Below, in pieces: positions 7,122 through 17,142 of a stretch of 64,000 nucleotides of DNA. Location: positions 45,283 through 109,282 of the IMG/VR virus record IMGVR_UViG_3300043436_002883, one strand, 5' to 3'. This DNA is from a virus. The notes beneath the pieces are model-generated. The model had not been told where the DNA came from, made no database searches, and worked only from the letters and a program-made list of their open reading frames with translations. A program made the position numbers and the translations under genes. Each line of letters opens with the position of its first letter. Position 1 is the stretch's first letter.

Positions 7122-10100
7122 TGGCAATTAGAATTCAATTACGCAGAGACACAGCAGCAAATTGGACTTCAGCAAATCCTGTTTTAAGAGCAGGAGAATT
7201 TGGTGTTGAAACAGATACACTTAAGGTAAAGGTAGGTAATGGCACCAGTACATGGACACAAATATCTAGCTACCTAAATATTACACCCGCACAACTAGCA
7301 ACAACAGTTACAGCAGTAAATGCTTATACAGATGCAGCAGTAGCATCTTTAGGAAATACTGCATCAACCACTTATGTTCCTCTTTCAGATGTTGGAAATA
7401 TAGATGGCGTTGCCTCACTTGATGCCACTGGTAAAATCCCAGATTCACAAATTCCAGCAGGAATAACTAGAGACACAGAGCTATCTTCTGCTATTTCAAC
7501 AGCAATTAATAATCTTATTGATGGTGCGCCAGGCGCATTAGACACACTTAACGAGCTTGCAGCAGCAATTAATGACGATGCATCATATGCATCAACTATA
7601 ACAACAGCCCTTGGTTTAAAAGCACCACTGGCCTCACCAGCACTTACTGGAACACCTACTGCACCAACAGCAGCGGCAGACACAAGTACAACTCAAATTG
7701 CAACCACAGCTTTTGCTAAATCCGAAGCAGATGCAGCACAAGCAGCCGCAATCTCTGAAGCAGCAACAGATGCTACAACAAAAGCAAACGCAGCAAAGTC
7801 TGGCGCAGAAGCAACAGCAGCATCTGCACTTTCTTTGCACGAATCAGATACAACAAATATACATGGTATTGCAGATACAGCAGAACTGGCAACCAAAGCA
7901 TTTGCAGCAGAGCTGCTTACAAATGCTACAAAGTCTAATATATCAATTACAGGAGATAAAAACGGACTTACTATTAATGCTGAAAATGGAGTGGCGGACT
8001 CTACAACAGACGCCTTAGCTGAAGGTGGTACAAATAAATACTTTACAGATGATAGAGCACAGGATGCTGTAGCAACCGCTTTAGCAGCTGGTACACATAC
8101 AAATATTTCAGTATCTTATGATGATGTAGCAAATTCAATTTCTTTAACTGGAGCGGTAACATATACAGATGAAAATGCTCAAGATGCAATAGGAAATGCA
8201 GTTGGAACAGGCCTTTCTTATAACGATACAACTGGAGCAATTTCTGTAGACCCTTCAGAATTTGCACTAAATACAGTCGGTGCACCAACTGGCAACGTAT
8301 CTCTTGCTACCTATAAAATCACAAGCCTTGGAACACCAACTGATTCAACAGATGCTGCTACAAAGGCTTACGTTGACTCAGTAACAGAAGGTCTTCATAT
8401 TCACGAGTCCGTAATTGCAGCAACAACTACAAATGTTAATCTCGCAAATGCTCTTGAAAACGGTGACACTCTTGACGGAGTAACCCTTGCAACTGGCAAC
8501 CGAATTCTTGTTAAAAATCAGACAACTACATCTGAAAACGGTATTTACGTAGTTCAGGCTTCAGGACAACCAGTACGTGCAGCCGATTTTGATACAGCAG
8601 CAGAAGTTGATTCTGGTGATTTTGTATTCGTATATTCAGGAACAGCAAATGCTAGCACTGGATGGGTACAAACAAATAAACCAGCAACAATTGGAACGGA
8701 CCCAATAGTATTTACACAGTTCTCAGGTGCTGGTACATATCTTGCGGGTAATGGATTAAGCCTTAATGGAAATACATTTAGTATTAATACAGGAACAACT
8801 GTAGATTTAAATACAGCTCAAACTCTTTCAAACAAAACACTGACATCTCCAGTTATAAATGGTGCAACAATTGGTGGAAGCTTAATTCCATCAGCAAATG
8901 CCTCATATGACCTTGGATCTGCAGCTAACAAGTTTAAAGATCTATATTTGTCTGGAACAACACTTTACCTAGATACAGCATCTATGCAGTTGGATTCTGG
9001 AAATATTCAATTTAGTCATAGCGGAAATACAACAACAATTCCAGTTGCAAATGGTGCACATACAGTAACAACTCGTGCTGGTATTGAAACTTTAACAAAT
9101 AAAACTTTAACTGCTCCAGTTATTAATAATCCAACTGGAATCACAAAATCTGATGTAGGTCTTGCAAATGTTGATAATACTTCAGATGCAAATAAGCCAG
9201 TTTCAACTGCTACACAAACAGCACTTGACCTTAAGGCACCACTTGCGTCACCAGCACTTAGTGGTGTACCAACTGCCCCAACAGCAGCAGCCAACACAAA
9301 TACAACTCAAATTGCAACAACTGCTTACGTGCAAACAGAGATTGCTGACTTGATTGCAGCTGCTCCTGGAGCACTAGATACTCTTGATGAGTTGGCAGCA
9401 GCTCTTGGTGATGACGCAAACTATGCAGCTACAATAACAACAGCACTTGGTACCAAGGCTCCAATAGCATCACCTACATTTACAGGGACAGTAGTACTTC
9501 CAAATAATACAATTACCAACGCAATGTTAGCTGGATCAATTGAAAACAACAAGCTTGTAAATTCCTCTATTACAATTAATGGGAACGCAGTATCTTTGGG
9601 TGGAACGGTTACGCTGGCCACTTCTGCAGCAACTGAAAATACTCTTGGAACTGTATACGGAAAGGTAACAACATCTGGTGTTGACAACACATCACTAGGA
9701 AGCCTAACTTTACAGAATATAGAAACTGGAACTGAAAATACAGCACTCGGAAATGAATCTTTAAGATCATTAACAGAAGGAAGCAGAAACGCAGTGCTAG
9801 GATTCCAGGCTGGTACTTTAATAACAAGTGGAATAGGAAACGTCCTATTAGGAACTAGCGCAGGAAGCAATTTGGTCGGCGGAAGTAATAACATTATTAT
9901 CGGTGATGTTGTACAGTCCACTACAAGTAATACCAGCAACGAAATTATTATTGGAAATAATGCAAGCAACGCATTTAAAATTCCAGGAATAGGTCTTTCA
10001 GCATCAGTAGCTAACTATATTATAACAGCAACAGATACACAAAATTTAACCAATAAAACAATAACAGCACCAACAATTAGCAACCCTAACTTTACTGGGC

Positions 10101-10525
10101 CAATATCTGTTGCAGACCCAGTATCTGCAAGTCACGCAGTAAATAAAGCTTACCTTGAAGCAGAAATTGCCGATTCGGTAGGAAGCGATATATATCCTTT
10201 AGACTCATTGTCTCAATTGTTTGATGGATATACTTCAAGATTTAAGCTAAAATTTGATGGAGTAGATTTTATTCCATCAAACCCATATAAGCTTTTTATA
10301 ACAATTAATGGTATAATTCAAATATTGGGAAACCAAGATCAGCACTGGCTCAGCGCATTGCCGTCCGAGGGGTACTTTTTAGATAATGATGGATATATTC
10401 AGTTCGGGGAACCAATTCCAGCTGGGTCATCATTTGAGGCAAAGTATATCTCAGGACCAAATACGCAAACAGTTAAAAAATCTAGATATCCGTTCAGAGC
10501 AACAGATATATTATTAGGAGATTAA
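7121..10525 (+). CDS. Large tail fibre protein, 1134 aa
   Basis: The N-terminus (IRIQLRRDTAANWTSANP, then AGEFGVETDT) is the conserved module found at the start of many phage fibres and tropism determinants. The centre holds a repeated segment (APGALDTL[ND]ELAAA... and KAPLASPAL[TS]G), and then a run with N-x-A/V-L-G motifs (ENTALGNESL, RNAVLGFQAG, GNVLLGTSAG) typical of trimeric beta-helix fibres. A compact non-repetitive C-terminal domain of about 110 residues (from SLSQLFDGYT) may be the receptor-binding tip. No intramolecular chaperone motif was recognised. It is probably the main long fibre. Confidence 0.8.
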   Translation: MAIRIQLRRDTAANWTSANPVLRAGEFGVETDTLKVKVGNGTSTWTQISSYLNITPAQLATTVTAVNAYTDAAVASLGNTASTTYVPLSDVGNIDGVASLDATGKIPDSQIPAGITRDTELSSAISTAINNLIDGAPGALDTLNELAAAINDDASYASTITTALGLKAPLASPALTGTPTAPTAAADTSTTQIATTAFAKSEADAAQAAAISEAATDATTKANAAKSGAEATAASALSLHESDTTNIHGIADTAELATKAFAAELLTNATKSNISITGDKNGLTINAENGVADSTTDALAEGGTNKYFTDDRAQDAVATALAAGTHTNISVSYDDVANSISLTGAVTYTDENAQDAIGNAVGTGLSYNDTTGAISVDPSEFALNTVGAPTGNVSLATYKITSLGTPTDSTDAATKAYVDSVTEGLHIHESVIAATTTNVNLANALENGDTLDGVTLATGNRILVKNQTTTSENGIYVVQASGQPVRAADFDTAAEVDSGDFVFVYSGTANASTGWVQTNKPATIGTDPIVFTQFSGAGTYLAGNGLSLNGNTFSINTGTTVDLNTAQTLSNKTLTSPVINGATIGGSLIPSANASYDLGSAANKFKDLYLSGTTLYLDTASMQLDSGNIQFSHSGNTTTIPVANGAHTVTTRAGIETLTNKTLTAPVINNPTGITKSDVGLANVDNTSDANKPVSTATQTALDLKAPLASPALSGVPTAPTAAANTNTTQIATTAYVQTEIADLIAAAPGALDTLDELAAALGDDANYAATITTALGTKAPIASPTFTGTVVLPNNTITNAMLAGSIENNKLVNSSITINGNAVSLGGTVTLATSAATENTLGTVYGKVTTSGVDNTSLGSLTLQNIETGTENTALGNESLRSLTEGSRNAVLGFQAGTLITSGIGNVLLGTSAGSNLVGGSNNIIIGDVVQSTTSNTSNEIIIGNNASNAFKIPGIGLSASVANYIITATDTQNLTNKTITAPTISNPNFTGPISVADPVSASHAVNKAYLEAEIADSVGSDIYPLDSLSQLFDGYTSRFKLKFDGVDFIPSNPYKLFITINGIIQILGNQDQHWLSALPSEGYFLDNDGYIQFGEPIPAGSSFEAKYISGPNTQTVKKSRYPFRATDILLGD
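7523..7711 (+). repeat. Internal fibre repeat, copy 1 (copy 2 near 9233-9486)
   Basis: This part of the fibre gene encodes APGALDTLNELAAAI...ALGLKAPLASPALTGTPTAP. A second copy near 9233-9486 has the same elements (KAPLASPALSG, TAPTAAANTNTTQIATTA, then APGALDTLDELAAAL). The copies differ at many bases, so this is an old duplication or modular exchange. Confidence 0.7.
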
Positions 10526-10529
10526 GAAA

Positions 10530-13500
10530 ATGGCAAGAAAAGTATTACTAGAAACGTCTTATACGTTTACCCCATCAACAAGAACTATTTCGATTCCAAA
10601 AACAATCTTGAAAGAAAGATTGCTTTTGATCACGAACGTAACAACAAATCAGGTTATTTATAATTTTTCAGATCCAAGCTTGGGTTCAACATCATACTCA
10701 GCTACTACAAACTCTGCGATGGTAGAAAATACAACAATTGTTCTATCATATAACACTGCATCTATGACATCAACAGATAAACTTATGTTTACAATTGATA
10801 CATTTGATGAAAGCTTTACTCCAGCAGAGTCACAGCTAGACCCAGCTAACAAGTTTAGAGTTTCACAACCAAGAGCTCTTATCGACACTGATTTTGAATA
10901 CGGAACACAGACTTCTAAGTGGGAAAACCTAGGATTAATTAACAATAGACCATTTTCTTATGCAAGACCAACACCTATTGCTAATATCTCTTCTATTAAT
11001 CTCCCAACAGGCTCAAAAACAGTAACAGTTACACTCAGCTCTGGAACAGCTCCAGCAAACGGAACTCCAGTTACAATCCAAGATTCATTTTTGGCAATTG
11101 CAGATGGTAACTTTATTATCGAAAACGGCGGTGGAGGATCTAGCTTCACATATACAGCCTCTGCTATTAACAGAACAAGCATTACAGAAATCCTTGATCC
11201 AAACAAGACAATAGTTAATCAGGGAGTTCTTTTTAGCGGTGCTCAAATTGGCGGAAGTGCATCATTAACTTATTCAGGAAGAAAGATTACAGCAGTAACA
11301 TCAGTTCCTCACGGACTTGCCCTAGGAAATGAAATTGTTGTACTTGGAGCTACAGCAACAACTAATCCTCCAAATGGCAATCAAGAAGTTGCTCAGATAA
11401 TTAACACAACAACATTTGCATTCTATGTAGATGCAGCACCAACAGGAACAATTGCTGGTGGAATTGCAATTTTTGTAAGACCACAGTCTACATTTGCACA
11501 TAGACCACATGATGGTGGTGTTTTGTTTAGTGCTAACTCAGGCTCTAACTATGCACAATGCGTTCGTCAAACACGTCGCTACTTTAGATATCAATCAGGT
11601 AAGGGAATTCAGATTTCTTCAGGAACAGTTCTAAAGCCTTACGCAGGAATTGAAAATATAACATCAAATAACACAGTAGCAGTAACAGTTCAAACAAAAG
11701 AAAAGCACAATCTACAACCAGGAACAGTTATTAAAATTGGTGGATGTAATGAAGTTGCATACAATGGAACATTTACAATTACGAATGTATTAAGTGCTAC
11801 AGCTTTCCAATATCAAGCACTATCAATTCCTTCAGCCACAGTTGCAACAGGACCATTCTACGCATCAGTAGAATCTTGGTATGGTTGCCAAAATAGACTA
11901 GGTGCTTTTGATGAGCAGAATGGTTTGTTCTGGGAGTACGACGGAACTACACTTTATGCAGTTCGCAGAAGCTCAACTTTCCAGCTATCTGGTAAGGTAA
12001 CAGTTTCACAAAACTCTGCAACAATTCTACAATCTAGCGCAGAATTCCCAACATATTTCTCTAAGCAGCTAATCCCAGGAGATAAGATTGTAATCAGAGG
12101 ACAATCATATAAGGTTGTTTCAATTGCATCAGATACATCTCTAACAATTAGCCCAGCATACCGTGGAGCAAGTGCTTCAATGTGTATTGTTTCTAGAACA
12201 GATGATACAAAAATTGCTCAAAGCGATTTTAATCTAGATAAGATTGACGGTACAGGGCCTTCTCAGTACAACATTGATCTTGGAAAGATGCAAATGTTCT
12301 ACATCGACTATACATGGTATGGTGCAGGATTCGTAAGATGGGGAGTTAGAGGGCCAAAGGGTAACGTTATTTACGTACACAAGATGCCTAATAACAACGT
12401 TAATACAGAAGCCTACATGCGCTCTGGTAACCTTCCAGGTAGATATGAAAGCTCAACAAATCCACCTTACACAAAGGCAACTACAGAAATTTTAACAACA
12501 GATGCAGCGCTAACAGTTGCTTCTACAGCTGGATTCCCACCTTCAGGAACACTAGTTATAAGAAACGAAAATACTTATGAGTATGTTAACTACACAGGAA
12601 AGTCAGCAACAACATTTACTGGACTTACAAGAGGAAAAGCTGGTGTAGAAGCAGGACTAACTGTTACTATAGCAACTGGAACAAGCACTGGAACAGTAGC
12701 AAGCGCAACTGGAATTCAGGTAGGACAAAGAGTTATATCTAATGCCTTCCCTGAAGGAACATTTATTTCTTCAATTACTGGTACATCAGTTCAGTTTAGC
12801 AAAGCAGCTTTAACAGATAACCCTACTGGAGTAATTATTGCTCCAATGGGAGCCACATCCGCTCAAGCCTTTACATTTGCAGCAACTTCACCAACAATGG
12901 TTGAGTTAGCATTCCCATCATTCTCAGCATCCATATCACACTGGGGAACATCGGTAATCATGGACGGTAACTTTGATGAAGATAAGTCTCTCGTGTTTAC
13001 ATACGGACAGAGAACTGGAAACTCTATTCCAGCAGGACAATCAAGAGCACTATTTGCAATCCGTGTAGCACCTTCAGTAGATAATGGTATTGCTGCAGCA
13101 TTCGGACAAAGAGAACTAATTAACCGTATGCAGCTTACACTTAAAGCACTAGATGTTACAACGTCTCTAGCTAACGCTAACCTTCTTGTAACTGCAGTTC
13201 TAAATGGAGTTCCATCAACAACAAATGCATGGACTAATGCGGTAGGAAACGTAGCAGGAGTAGCAAACTCATCACTAGCACAGATTGTAGATTATCAAGG
13301 TAGCTCAACCACTTTATCTGGTGGAGAAACTACTGCAGGTTTCTTCGTAGGAACTGGAGCTAACTCAATCGATCTGTCAAACGTTAGAGATCTTGGAAAC
13401 TCAATTGTGGGTGGAGGATCAGTAAACTCAAATACAAACATCTACCCAGATGGTCCAGACACACTAACAATTGTTGTTGCAAATCTTGGTTCAACAACAG

Positions 13501-13544
13501 CTCCAGTGTTCGCAAGACTATCCTGGACTGAGGCACAGGCATAG
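10530..13544 (+). CDS. Large virion structural protein, 1004 aa
   Basis: The protein starts MARKVLLETSYTFTPS and contains an SQPRALIDTDFEYGTQ segment (near residue 110). I associate that segment with large structural proteins of cyanophages and related environmental phages. The rest is beta-rich, with GT-rich Ig-like modules (near residues 160 and 390) and an EYVNYTGKSATTFTG element near residue 690. No catalytic motif is seen. It lies within the fibre block, four bases after the previous gene, so it is probably a fibre or baseplate-periphery component. Confidence 0.7.
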   Translation: MARKVLLETSYTFTPSTRTISIPKTILKERLLLITNVTTNQVIYNFSDPSLGSTSYSATTNSAMVENTTIVLSYNTASMTSTDKLMFTIDTFDESFTPAESQLDPANKFRVSQPRALIDTDFEYGTQTSKWENLGLINNRPFSYARPTPIANISSINLPTGSKTVTVTLSSGTAPANGTPVTIQDSFLAIADGNFIIENGGGGSSFTYTASAINRTSITEILDPNKTIVNQGVLFSGAQIGGSASLTYSGRKITAVTSVPHGLALGNEIVVLGATATTNPPNGNQEVAQIINTTTFAFYVDAAPTGTIAGGIAIFVRPQSTFAHRPHDGGVLFSANSGSNYAQCVRQTRRYFRYQSGKGIQISSGTVLKPYAGIENITSNNTVAVTVQTKEKHNLQPGTVIKIGGCNEVAYNGTFTITNVLSATAFQYQALSIPSATVATGPFYASVESWYGCQNRLGAFDEQNGLFWEYDGTTLYAVRRSSTFQLSGKVTVSQNSATILQSSAEFPTYFSKQLIPGDKIVIRGQSYKVVSIASDTSLTISPAYRGASASMCIVSRTDDTKIAQSDFNLDKIDGTGPSQYNIDLGKMQMFYIDYTWYGAGFVRWGVRGPKGNVIYVHKMPNNNVNTEAYMRSGNLPGRYESSTNPPYTKATTEILTTDAALTVASTAGFPPSGTLVIRNENTYEYVNYTGKSATTFTGLTRGKAGVEAGLTVTIATGTSTGTVASATGIQVGQRVISNAFPEGTFISSITGTSVQFSKAALTDNPTGVIIAPMGATSAQAFTFAATSPTMVELAFPSFSASISHWGTSVIMDGNFDEDKSLVFTYGQRTGNSIPAGQSRALFAIRVAPSVDNGIAAAFGQRELINRMQLTLKALDVTTSLANANLLVTAVLNGVPSTTNAWTNAVGNVAGVANSSLAQIVDYQGSSTTLSGGETTAGFFVGTGANSIDLSNVRDLGNSIVGGGSVNSNTNIYPDGPDTLTIVVANLGSTTAPVFARLSWTEAQA

Positions 13545-13556
13545 GAAAACATAACA

Positions 13557-14057
13557 ATGTCTATTACTAAAGGAAAGTTTCCCTACGAAACAGATTTGCA
13601 GGTTAAATCATTATCAGTTTCTGATAACTGCGGTCTTTCTGGAATAACAACATTTTCTGGAGTAGTAAAGTTAAGTGGAACACTTGACAGCACATTGGGT
13701 AATATTCAGTTTATAGATGGGGTACAGTCAAAACAAGGTACCCCGTCTATAACACCTATATATACTAAATTTTTTAATTACACATTAAGTAATTTAAATG
13801 AAAGAGATTCCATTATCGATATGAGAATGACTGTTGCAAATACAGTAACCATTCCAGCAGATACGGTTATCAATTTCCCAGTTGGTACTACTCTTGATAT
13901 TTTACAAACAGGAGCAGGACAAACTACGGTTCAAGCAGGACCTGGTGTAGTATTAAACTTTACTCCAGGACAAAAGTTAAGATTTCAATGGTCAATTGCA
14001 ACAATATTAAAAAGAGATGCCAACACTTGGCTTTTGTTCGGAGACTTGACAGCGTAA
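13557..14057 (+). CDS. Small beta-rich virion protein, 166 aa
   Basis: This is a Thr/Val-rich protein without Lys-rich or membrane segments. The C-terminal half (from DSIIDMRMTVANTVTIP) looks like the beta-strand end domain of phage fibre-associated proteins, with alternating small and hydrophobic residues. It sits between two large fibre genes on the same strand. I see no family-defining motif. It is probably structural. Confidence 0.6.
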   Translation: MSITKGKFPYETDLQVKSLSVSDNCGLSGITTFSGVVKLSGTLDSTLGNIQFIDGVQSKQGTPSITPIYTKFFNYTLSNLNERDSIIDMRMTVANTVTIPADTVINFPVGTTLDILQTGAGQTTVQAGPGVVLNFTPGQKLRFQWSIATILKRDANTWLLFGDLTA

Positions 14058-14073
14058 GAAGGGTATTTAAAAA

Positions 14074-15738
14074 ATGGGTAAAAAGACGGGTAGAAAAGCG
14101 CAACTTTCTGGAGATTTTGAATATCCAGTACCACCAATAAATGTAGTTGCAACAGATGTAGGAACAAATAGACCATATAACAATGGGGCTATAAATATTA
14201 CTTTTGAATACCCAACAGGCCAATTGCCTATTATAAATTACACTGCAAAGTTTACTCCTAATACTGGATCAGTAACTTATACAGATTTTTCTGCAACATC
14301 CCCAATTTTAATTACTGGAATACCTTCAGGACTAACTGGCTTTGTAACAGTAAATGCAACAAATGTAAATGGAACTTCTCAGGAGTCTACCGCAACCGCC
14401 CCTCTTTTAGTTACAACAGTTCCACAATCACCAAGAACAGTTACAGCAGTATCTAACACTACAGGTCCAGGCCATAGCACAGAAGGTACACAAACCACTA
14501 CACCAGGACAACGTGGACAAGATATTGTTTCATGGGGGCACCCAGCAACTGGTGGAAAAGATATATCAAAATATATAATTACATCTTCAGATTTAACTAC
14601 ACAGCCAGGCGGACTAGCATCACCATATGAAGCTAATTTCCCAGCAACATCTATAGCAATTAGAGAGACTATGGCAAGTGCCCAGATATATACAGTAAAA
14701 GCAGTAAACGCAAATGGAACTTCTTTAGGTTCTGCAACTGGTGAAGTTACAACATTCTTTTCACCACCAGCTTTTTTCTCCCCACCAAACTTCTTTGCGC
14801 CACCTAACTTTTTTGCGCCACCTAACTTTTTTGCGCCACCTAACTTTTTTGCTCCACCAAACTTCTTTGTGCCGCCAAACTTCTTTGCGCCACCACAATT
14901 CTTTGCGCCACCAAACTTCTTCGTGCCGCCACAGTTCTTTGCGCCACCACAGTTCTTTGTGCCACCACTATTTTTTACACCACCAAACTTCTTTACACCT
15001 CCACTATTCTTTAGCCCTCCAAGATTCTTTTCACCTCCAGGGTTCTTTAGCCCTCCAAGATTCTTTTCACCTCCAAGATTTTTTGCACCTCCAGGATTCT
15101 TTGGCCCTCCAAGATTCTTTGGCCCTCCAGGATTCTGTATACCAGCAGATACGGAGGTGCTTACTAAGGACGGATACAAAAAAGCAAAAGATATAAAGAT
15201 AGATGATATTCTTTTAACCGCTTATTTTGATAATTTGCCAGAACATTCTTCTAACTGTGCACAAGGATACATAAGCACAGACTGCATGATTCAAGTTGCT
15301 TCATGGAGAGATTCTAATTTAATTAATCAAAAAACATTAGAGTCAAAGGTTACAAATATATTCAAGGAAACAAAATCATCAGTTGTAAGAATTAATAACA
15401 ATCCTAAATATGATTTGTCATTAGTAGAACAACCTGTGATAAAAAGAGGCAATGAATATATGCTTCCAGAAGCAGCTAACCTAGAAATTGGCGATGAAAT
15501 ATTTAATTACGATAACCCTTCTGATCCAATAGTTGTTGAGTCCTTGGATCTTGTAGAAAAAGATACAGACGTATTTTTATTCTACAGAGAACCGTGGGGA
15601 CTTCTTGTGGCAGGATCAATGCTTGCATATAATGGATGCGAAACTTACAGCGAGATAGATCCAAATGATGTGGACCCTCATATTGCTGAAAATCCACACA
15701 ATGAAGAAGAGTCGGACGCAGAATTTCAGGATAACTAA
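14074..15738 (+). CDS. FN3-FFxPPx repeat-Hint protein (probable adhesin), 554 aa
   Basis: Three parts are visible. Residues 1-227 form two fibronectin III-like domains (PPINVVATD..., then PQSPRTVTAV...). Residues 228-353 are 21 uninterrupted hexapeptides of the form FFxPPx. From C355 (CIPADTEVLTKDGY, intein block A) to about N520 is a Hint (intein/hedgehog-type) domain. The Hint core is degenerate: block B has VEQPV where TxxHPV is usual, and the end reads AYNGCE rather than HN followed by C/S/T. An acidic tail of 33 residues follows. The array ends exactly at the predicted scissile Cys, so autocleavage would expose it. The oxygenase operon starts 38 bases downstream. It is probably a virion surface protein. 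Confidence 0.75.
   Translation: MGKKTGRKAQLSGDFEYPVPPINVVATDVGTNRPYNNGAINITFEYPTGQLPIINYTAKFTPNTGSVTYTDFSATSPILITGIPSGLTGFVTVNATNVNGTSQESTATAPLLVTTVPQSPRTVTAVSNTTGPGHSTEGTQTTTPGQRGQDIVSWGHPATGGKDISKYIITSSDLTTQPGGLASPYEANFPATSIAIRETMASAQIYTVKAVNANGTSLGSATGEVTTFFSPPAFFSPPNFFAPPNFFAPPNFFAPPNFFAPPNFFVPPNFFAPPQFFAPPNFFVPPQFFAPPQFFVPPLFFTPPNFFTPPLFFSPPRFFSPPGFFSPPRFFSPPRFFAPPGFFGPPRFFGPPGFCIPADTEVLTKDGYKKAKDIKIDDILLTAYFDNLPEHSSNCAQGYISTDCMIQVASWRDSNLINQKTLESKVTNIFKETKSSVVRINNNPKYDLSLVEQPVIKRGNEYMLPEAANLEIGDEIFNYDNPSDPIVVESLDLVEKDTDVFLFYREPWGLLVAGSMLAYNGCETYSEIDPNDVDPHIAENPHNEEESDAEFQDN
14755..15132 (+). repeat. 21 x 18-base tandem repeat encoding FFxPPx
   Basis: There are 21 consecutive 18-base units, each coding Phe-Phe-x-Pro-Pro-x. 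Position 3 is A, S, V, T or G. Position 6 changes along the array from N and Q (units 2-11) through L/N to R and G (units 15-21). The first units are nearly identical at the DNA level (units 3-6), pointing to recent unit expansion. The glycine-rich open frame on the opposite strand is a shadow of this repeat. Confidence 0.95.
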
Positions 15739-15741
15739 TCC

Positions 15742-15770
15742 TTGACTATATTACGCAAAAATGCTATTCT
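15742..15770 (+). promoter_or_regulatory. Leaderless promoter for the oxygenase operon
   Basis: TTGACT (15742-15747), 17 bases, TATTCT (15765-15770) with TGc in front, and then six bases to the ATG at 15777. The predicted first base of the RNA is the A of the start codon, so this operon is probably translated from a leaderless mRNA. No Shine-Dalgarno sequence is present. Confidence 0.75.
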
Positions 15771-15776
15771 TTAATA

Positions 15777-16400
15777 ATGATATACAACAAAAAACAGTTG
15801 TACCCTGGGATATGGGTATATCCTAATTCTTTTCCAAAAGAACTTGATTTAATTAATCGTATTGAAGATTGCGTATCCAGCAAAGAAACTGACTGGAATA
15901 GTGCAACTGTTTGTTTAGAAGAGACAGATAAAACATACAGGGATGCATGGGACTTTAAGATCTCTGCTCTTGGAAAATCTCACCCACTTTACAAAGATAT
16001 TTATAATTGCCAAAAAGATGCAGTTGAAGATTTTTGCAATATGTATTCAATTAAAATGGATTTTTGGGAATGGACTAATGTAGTTAAATATTACCCTAAT
16101 CAATTTTTTCAAGAGCATGCAGATGACGGGTGGTCATATAAATGTGCCGTATCTTTAGTCGGATATCCAAATGATGGTTATACTGGCGGTGGGCTATATT
16201 TTCCTAAATTTAATTTACATATAACACCAGAGATAGGGGATTTAGTTATATTTCCTTCCTCTTTTATATATTCTCACGTAGCTCTTCCAGTTGAGTCAGG
16301 AGTCAAGTATTCTTTTGTTACCATGCTAGACTACAATGATGATGCCCATACCGAAGAATATGATAGAATGATAGATAACAAACACAAGGGGAAAAAATAA
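15777..16400 (+). CDS. 2-oxoglutarate/Fe(II) oxygenase A (P4H-like)
   Basis: The 207 aa protein carries the iron triad H114-x-D116 (EHADD) and H167 (IYSHVALP), with K177 placed to bind 2-oxoglutarate. Between them is a GGGLYFP turn and the GDLVIFPSS strand typical of prolyl-4-hydroxylase relatives. Such enzymes hydroxylate a protein or small molecule using oxygen and 2-oxoglutarate. It is the first gene of the six-oxygenase operon and is leaderless. It shares the YRDAWDFKI segment with the next gene, so they are tandem duplicates. The substrate is unknown; the upstream FFxPPx protein is a candidate. Confidence 0.85.
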   Translation: MIYNKKQLYPGIWVYPNSFPKELDLINRIEDCVSSKETDWNSATVCLEETDKTYRDAWDFKISALGKSHPLYKDIYNCQKDAVEDFCNMYSIKMDFWEWTNVVKYYPNQFFQEHADDGWSYKCAVSLVGYPNDGYTGGGLYFPKFNLHITPEIGDLVIFPSSFIYSHVALPVESGVKYSFVTMLDYNDDAHTEEYDRMIDNKHKGKK

Positions 16401-16401
16401 T

Positions 16402-17142
16402 ATGCTTCCAAATGCAGAAACTATATATCCAGGAATTATTGTATACAGAGACGTCTTTAAAAAAGAGTACAATCTGGCAGAAAGACTAGAAAAGGTTTTA
16501 GAAAAACAAGAAAGCAAGAAGCACTGGAACCTGGCTCAAACAGGCTTTGATACACTAAATACAGATTATCGTGATGCCTGGGATTTTAAAATTAAAGAAA
16601 ATGACGGCGGATCCCTAATGTATGGCAATGGAAATCATGTTCAGCAAGAAGATCTTACAGAGGATGAAATAGAGCTAAGACAGATATGGAGAGACTCAAA
16701 AGGAGTACAGCTTAACGCTGTAGCAGATTACATGAAAATGTTTCAGCTTCCACCCTTAAACTATTGGGAATCTTTTAACTTTATTAAGTATGCAAAAAAT
16801 CAACACTTTAATGTCCATTCAGATCACGGATATTCATATGTGTGTGTGCTTTCATCAGTAGGTTATATTAACGACGACTACGAAGGCGGAGAGTTGTTTT
16901 TCGATAAGCTTGGCTTAAAGATTAAACCTAAAGCTGGAGATCTATATCTTTTTCCTTCTTCTTATATTTATTCTCATGCAGCAATGCCAGTAAAATCTGG
17001 AACTAAATATGCAATTGTTACAATGTTAGATTATCAAGAGGCTCCACACACACCTCTTTATAGAGAAATAGAGGCAGGCTATGAATATAACCATTTTACC
17101 GAAGGTAAAAAATTTATCCCAGCAGAACAAAGGGATAATTAA
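16402..17142 (+). CDS. 2-oxoglutarate/Fe(II) oxygenase B, paralogue of A
   Basis: The 246 aa protein has H139-x-D141 (HSDHGYSY), H192 (IYSHAAMP) and K202, with DDYEGGELFF and AGDLYLFPSS in between. It matches oxygenase A over most of its length (both have YRDAWDFKI, YSH, and a MLDY end) but carries an insertion of about 25 residues before the iron site. It starts one base after the stop of A and is probably translated from the same mRNA. All cofactor-binding residues are present, so it should be active. Confidence 0.85.
   Translation: MLPNAETIYPGIIVYRDVFKKEYNLAERLEKVLEKQESKKHWNLAQTGFDTLNTDYRDAWDFKIKENDGGSLMYGNGNHVQQEDLTEDEIELRQIWRDSKGVQLNAVADYMKMFQLPPLNYWESFNFIKYAKNQHFNVHSDHGYSYVCVLSSVGYINDDYEGGELFFDKLGLKIKPKAGDLYLFPSSYIYSHAAMPVKSGTKYAIVTMLDYQEAPHTPLYREIEAGYEYNHFTEGKKFIPAEQRDN

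Noticed and set aside
7634-7840. Cys-rich 68 aa minus-strand frame that looks like a metallothionein
   Set aside because: It is antisense to an Ala/Thr-rich fibre repeat; the Cys codons are the reverse of GCA/ACA codons. No start signals.
14755-15132. CRISPR-like array of regular 18-base units
   Set aside because: The units are contiguous with no spacers, are in frame and encode FFxPPx throughout; it is a coding repeat.
14379-15179. 266 aa glycine-rich open frame on the minus strand
   Set aside because: It is the mirror of the FFxPPx repeat (Pro codons read as Gly in reverse), has no ribosome site, and lies inside a convincing gene.
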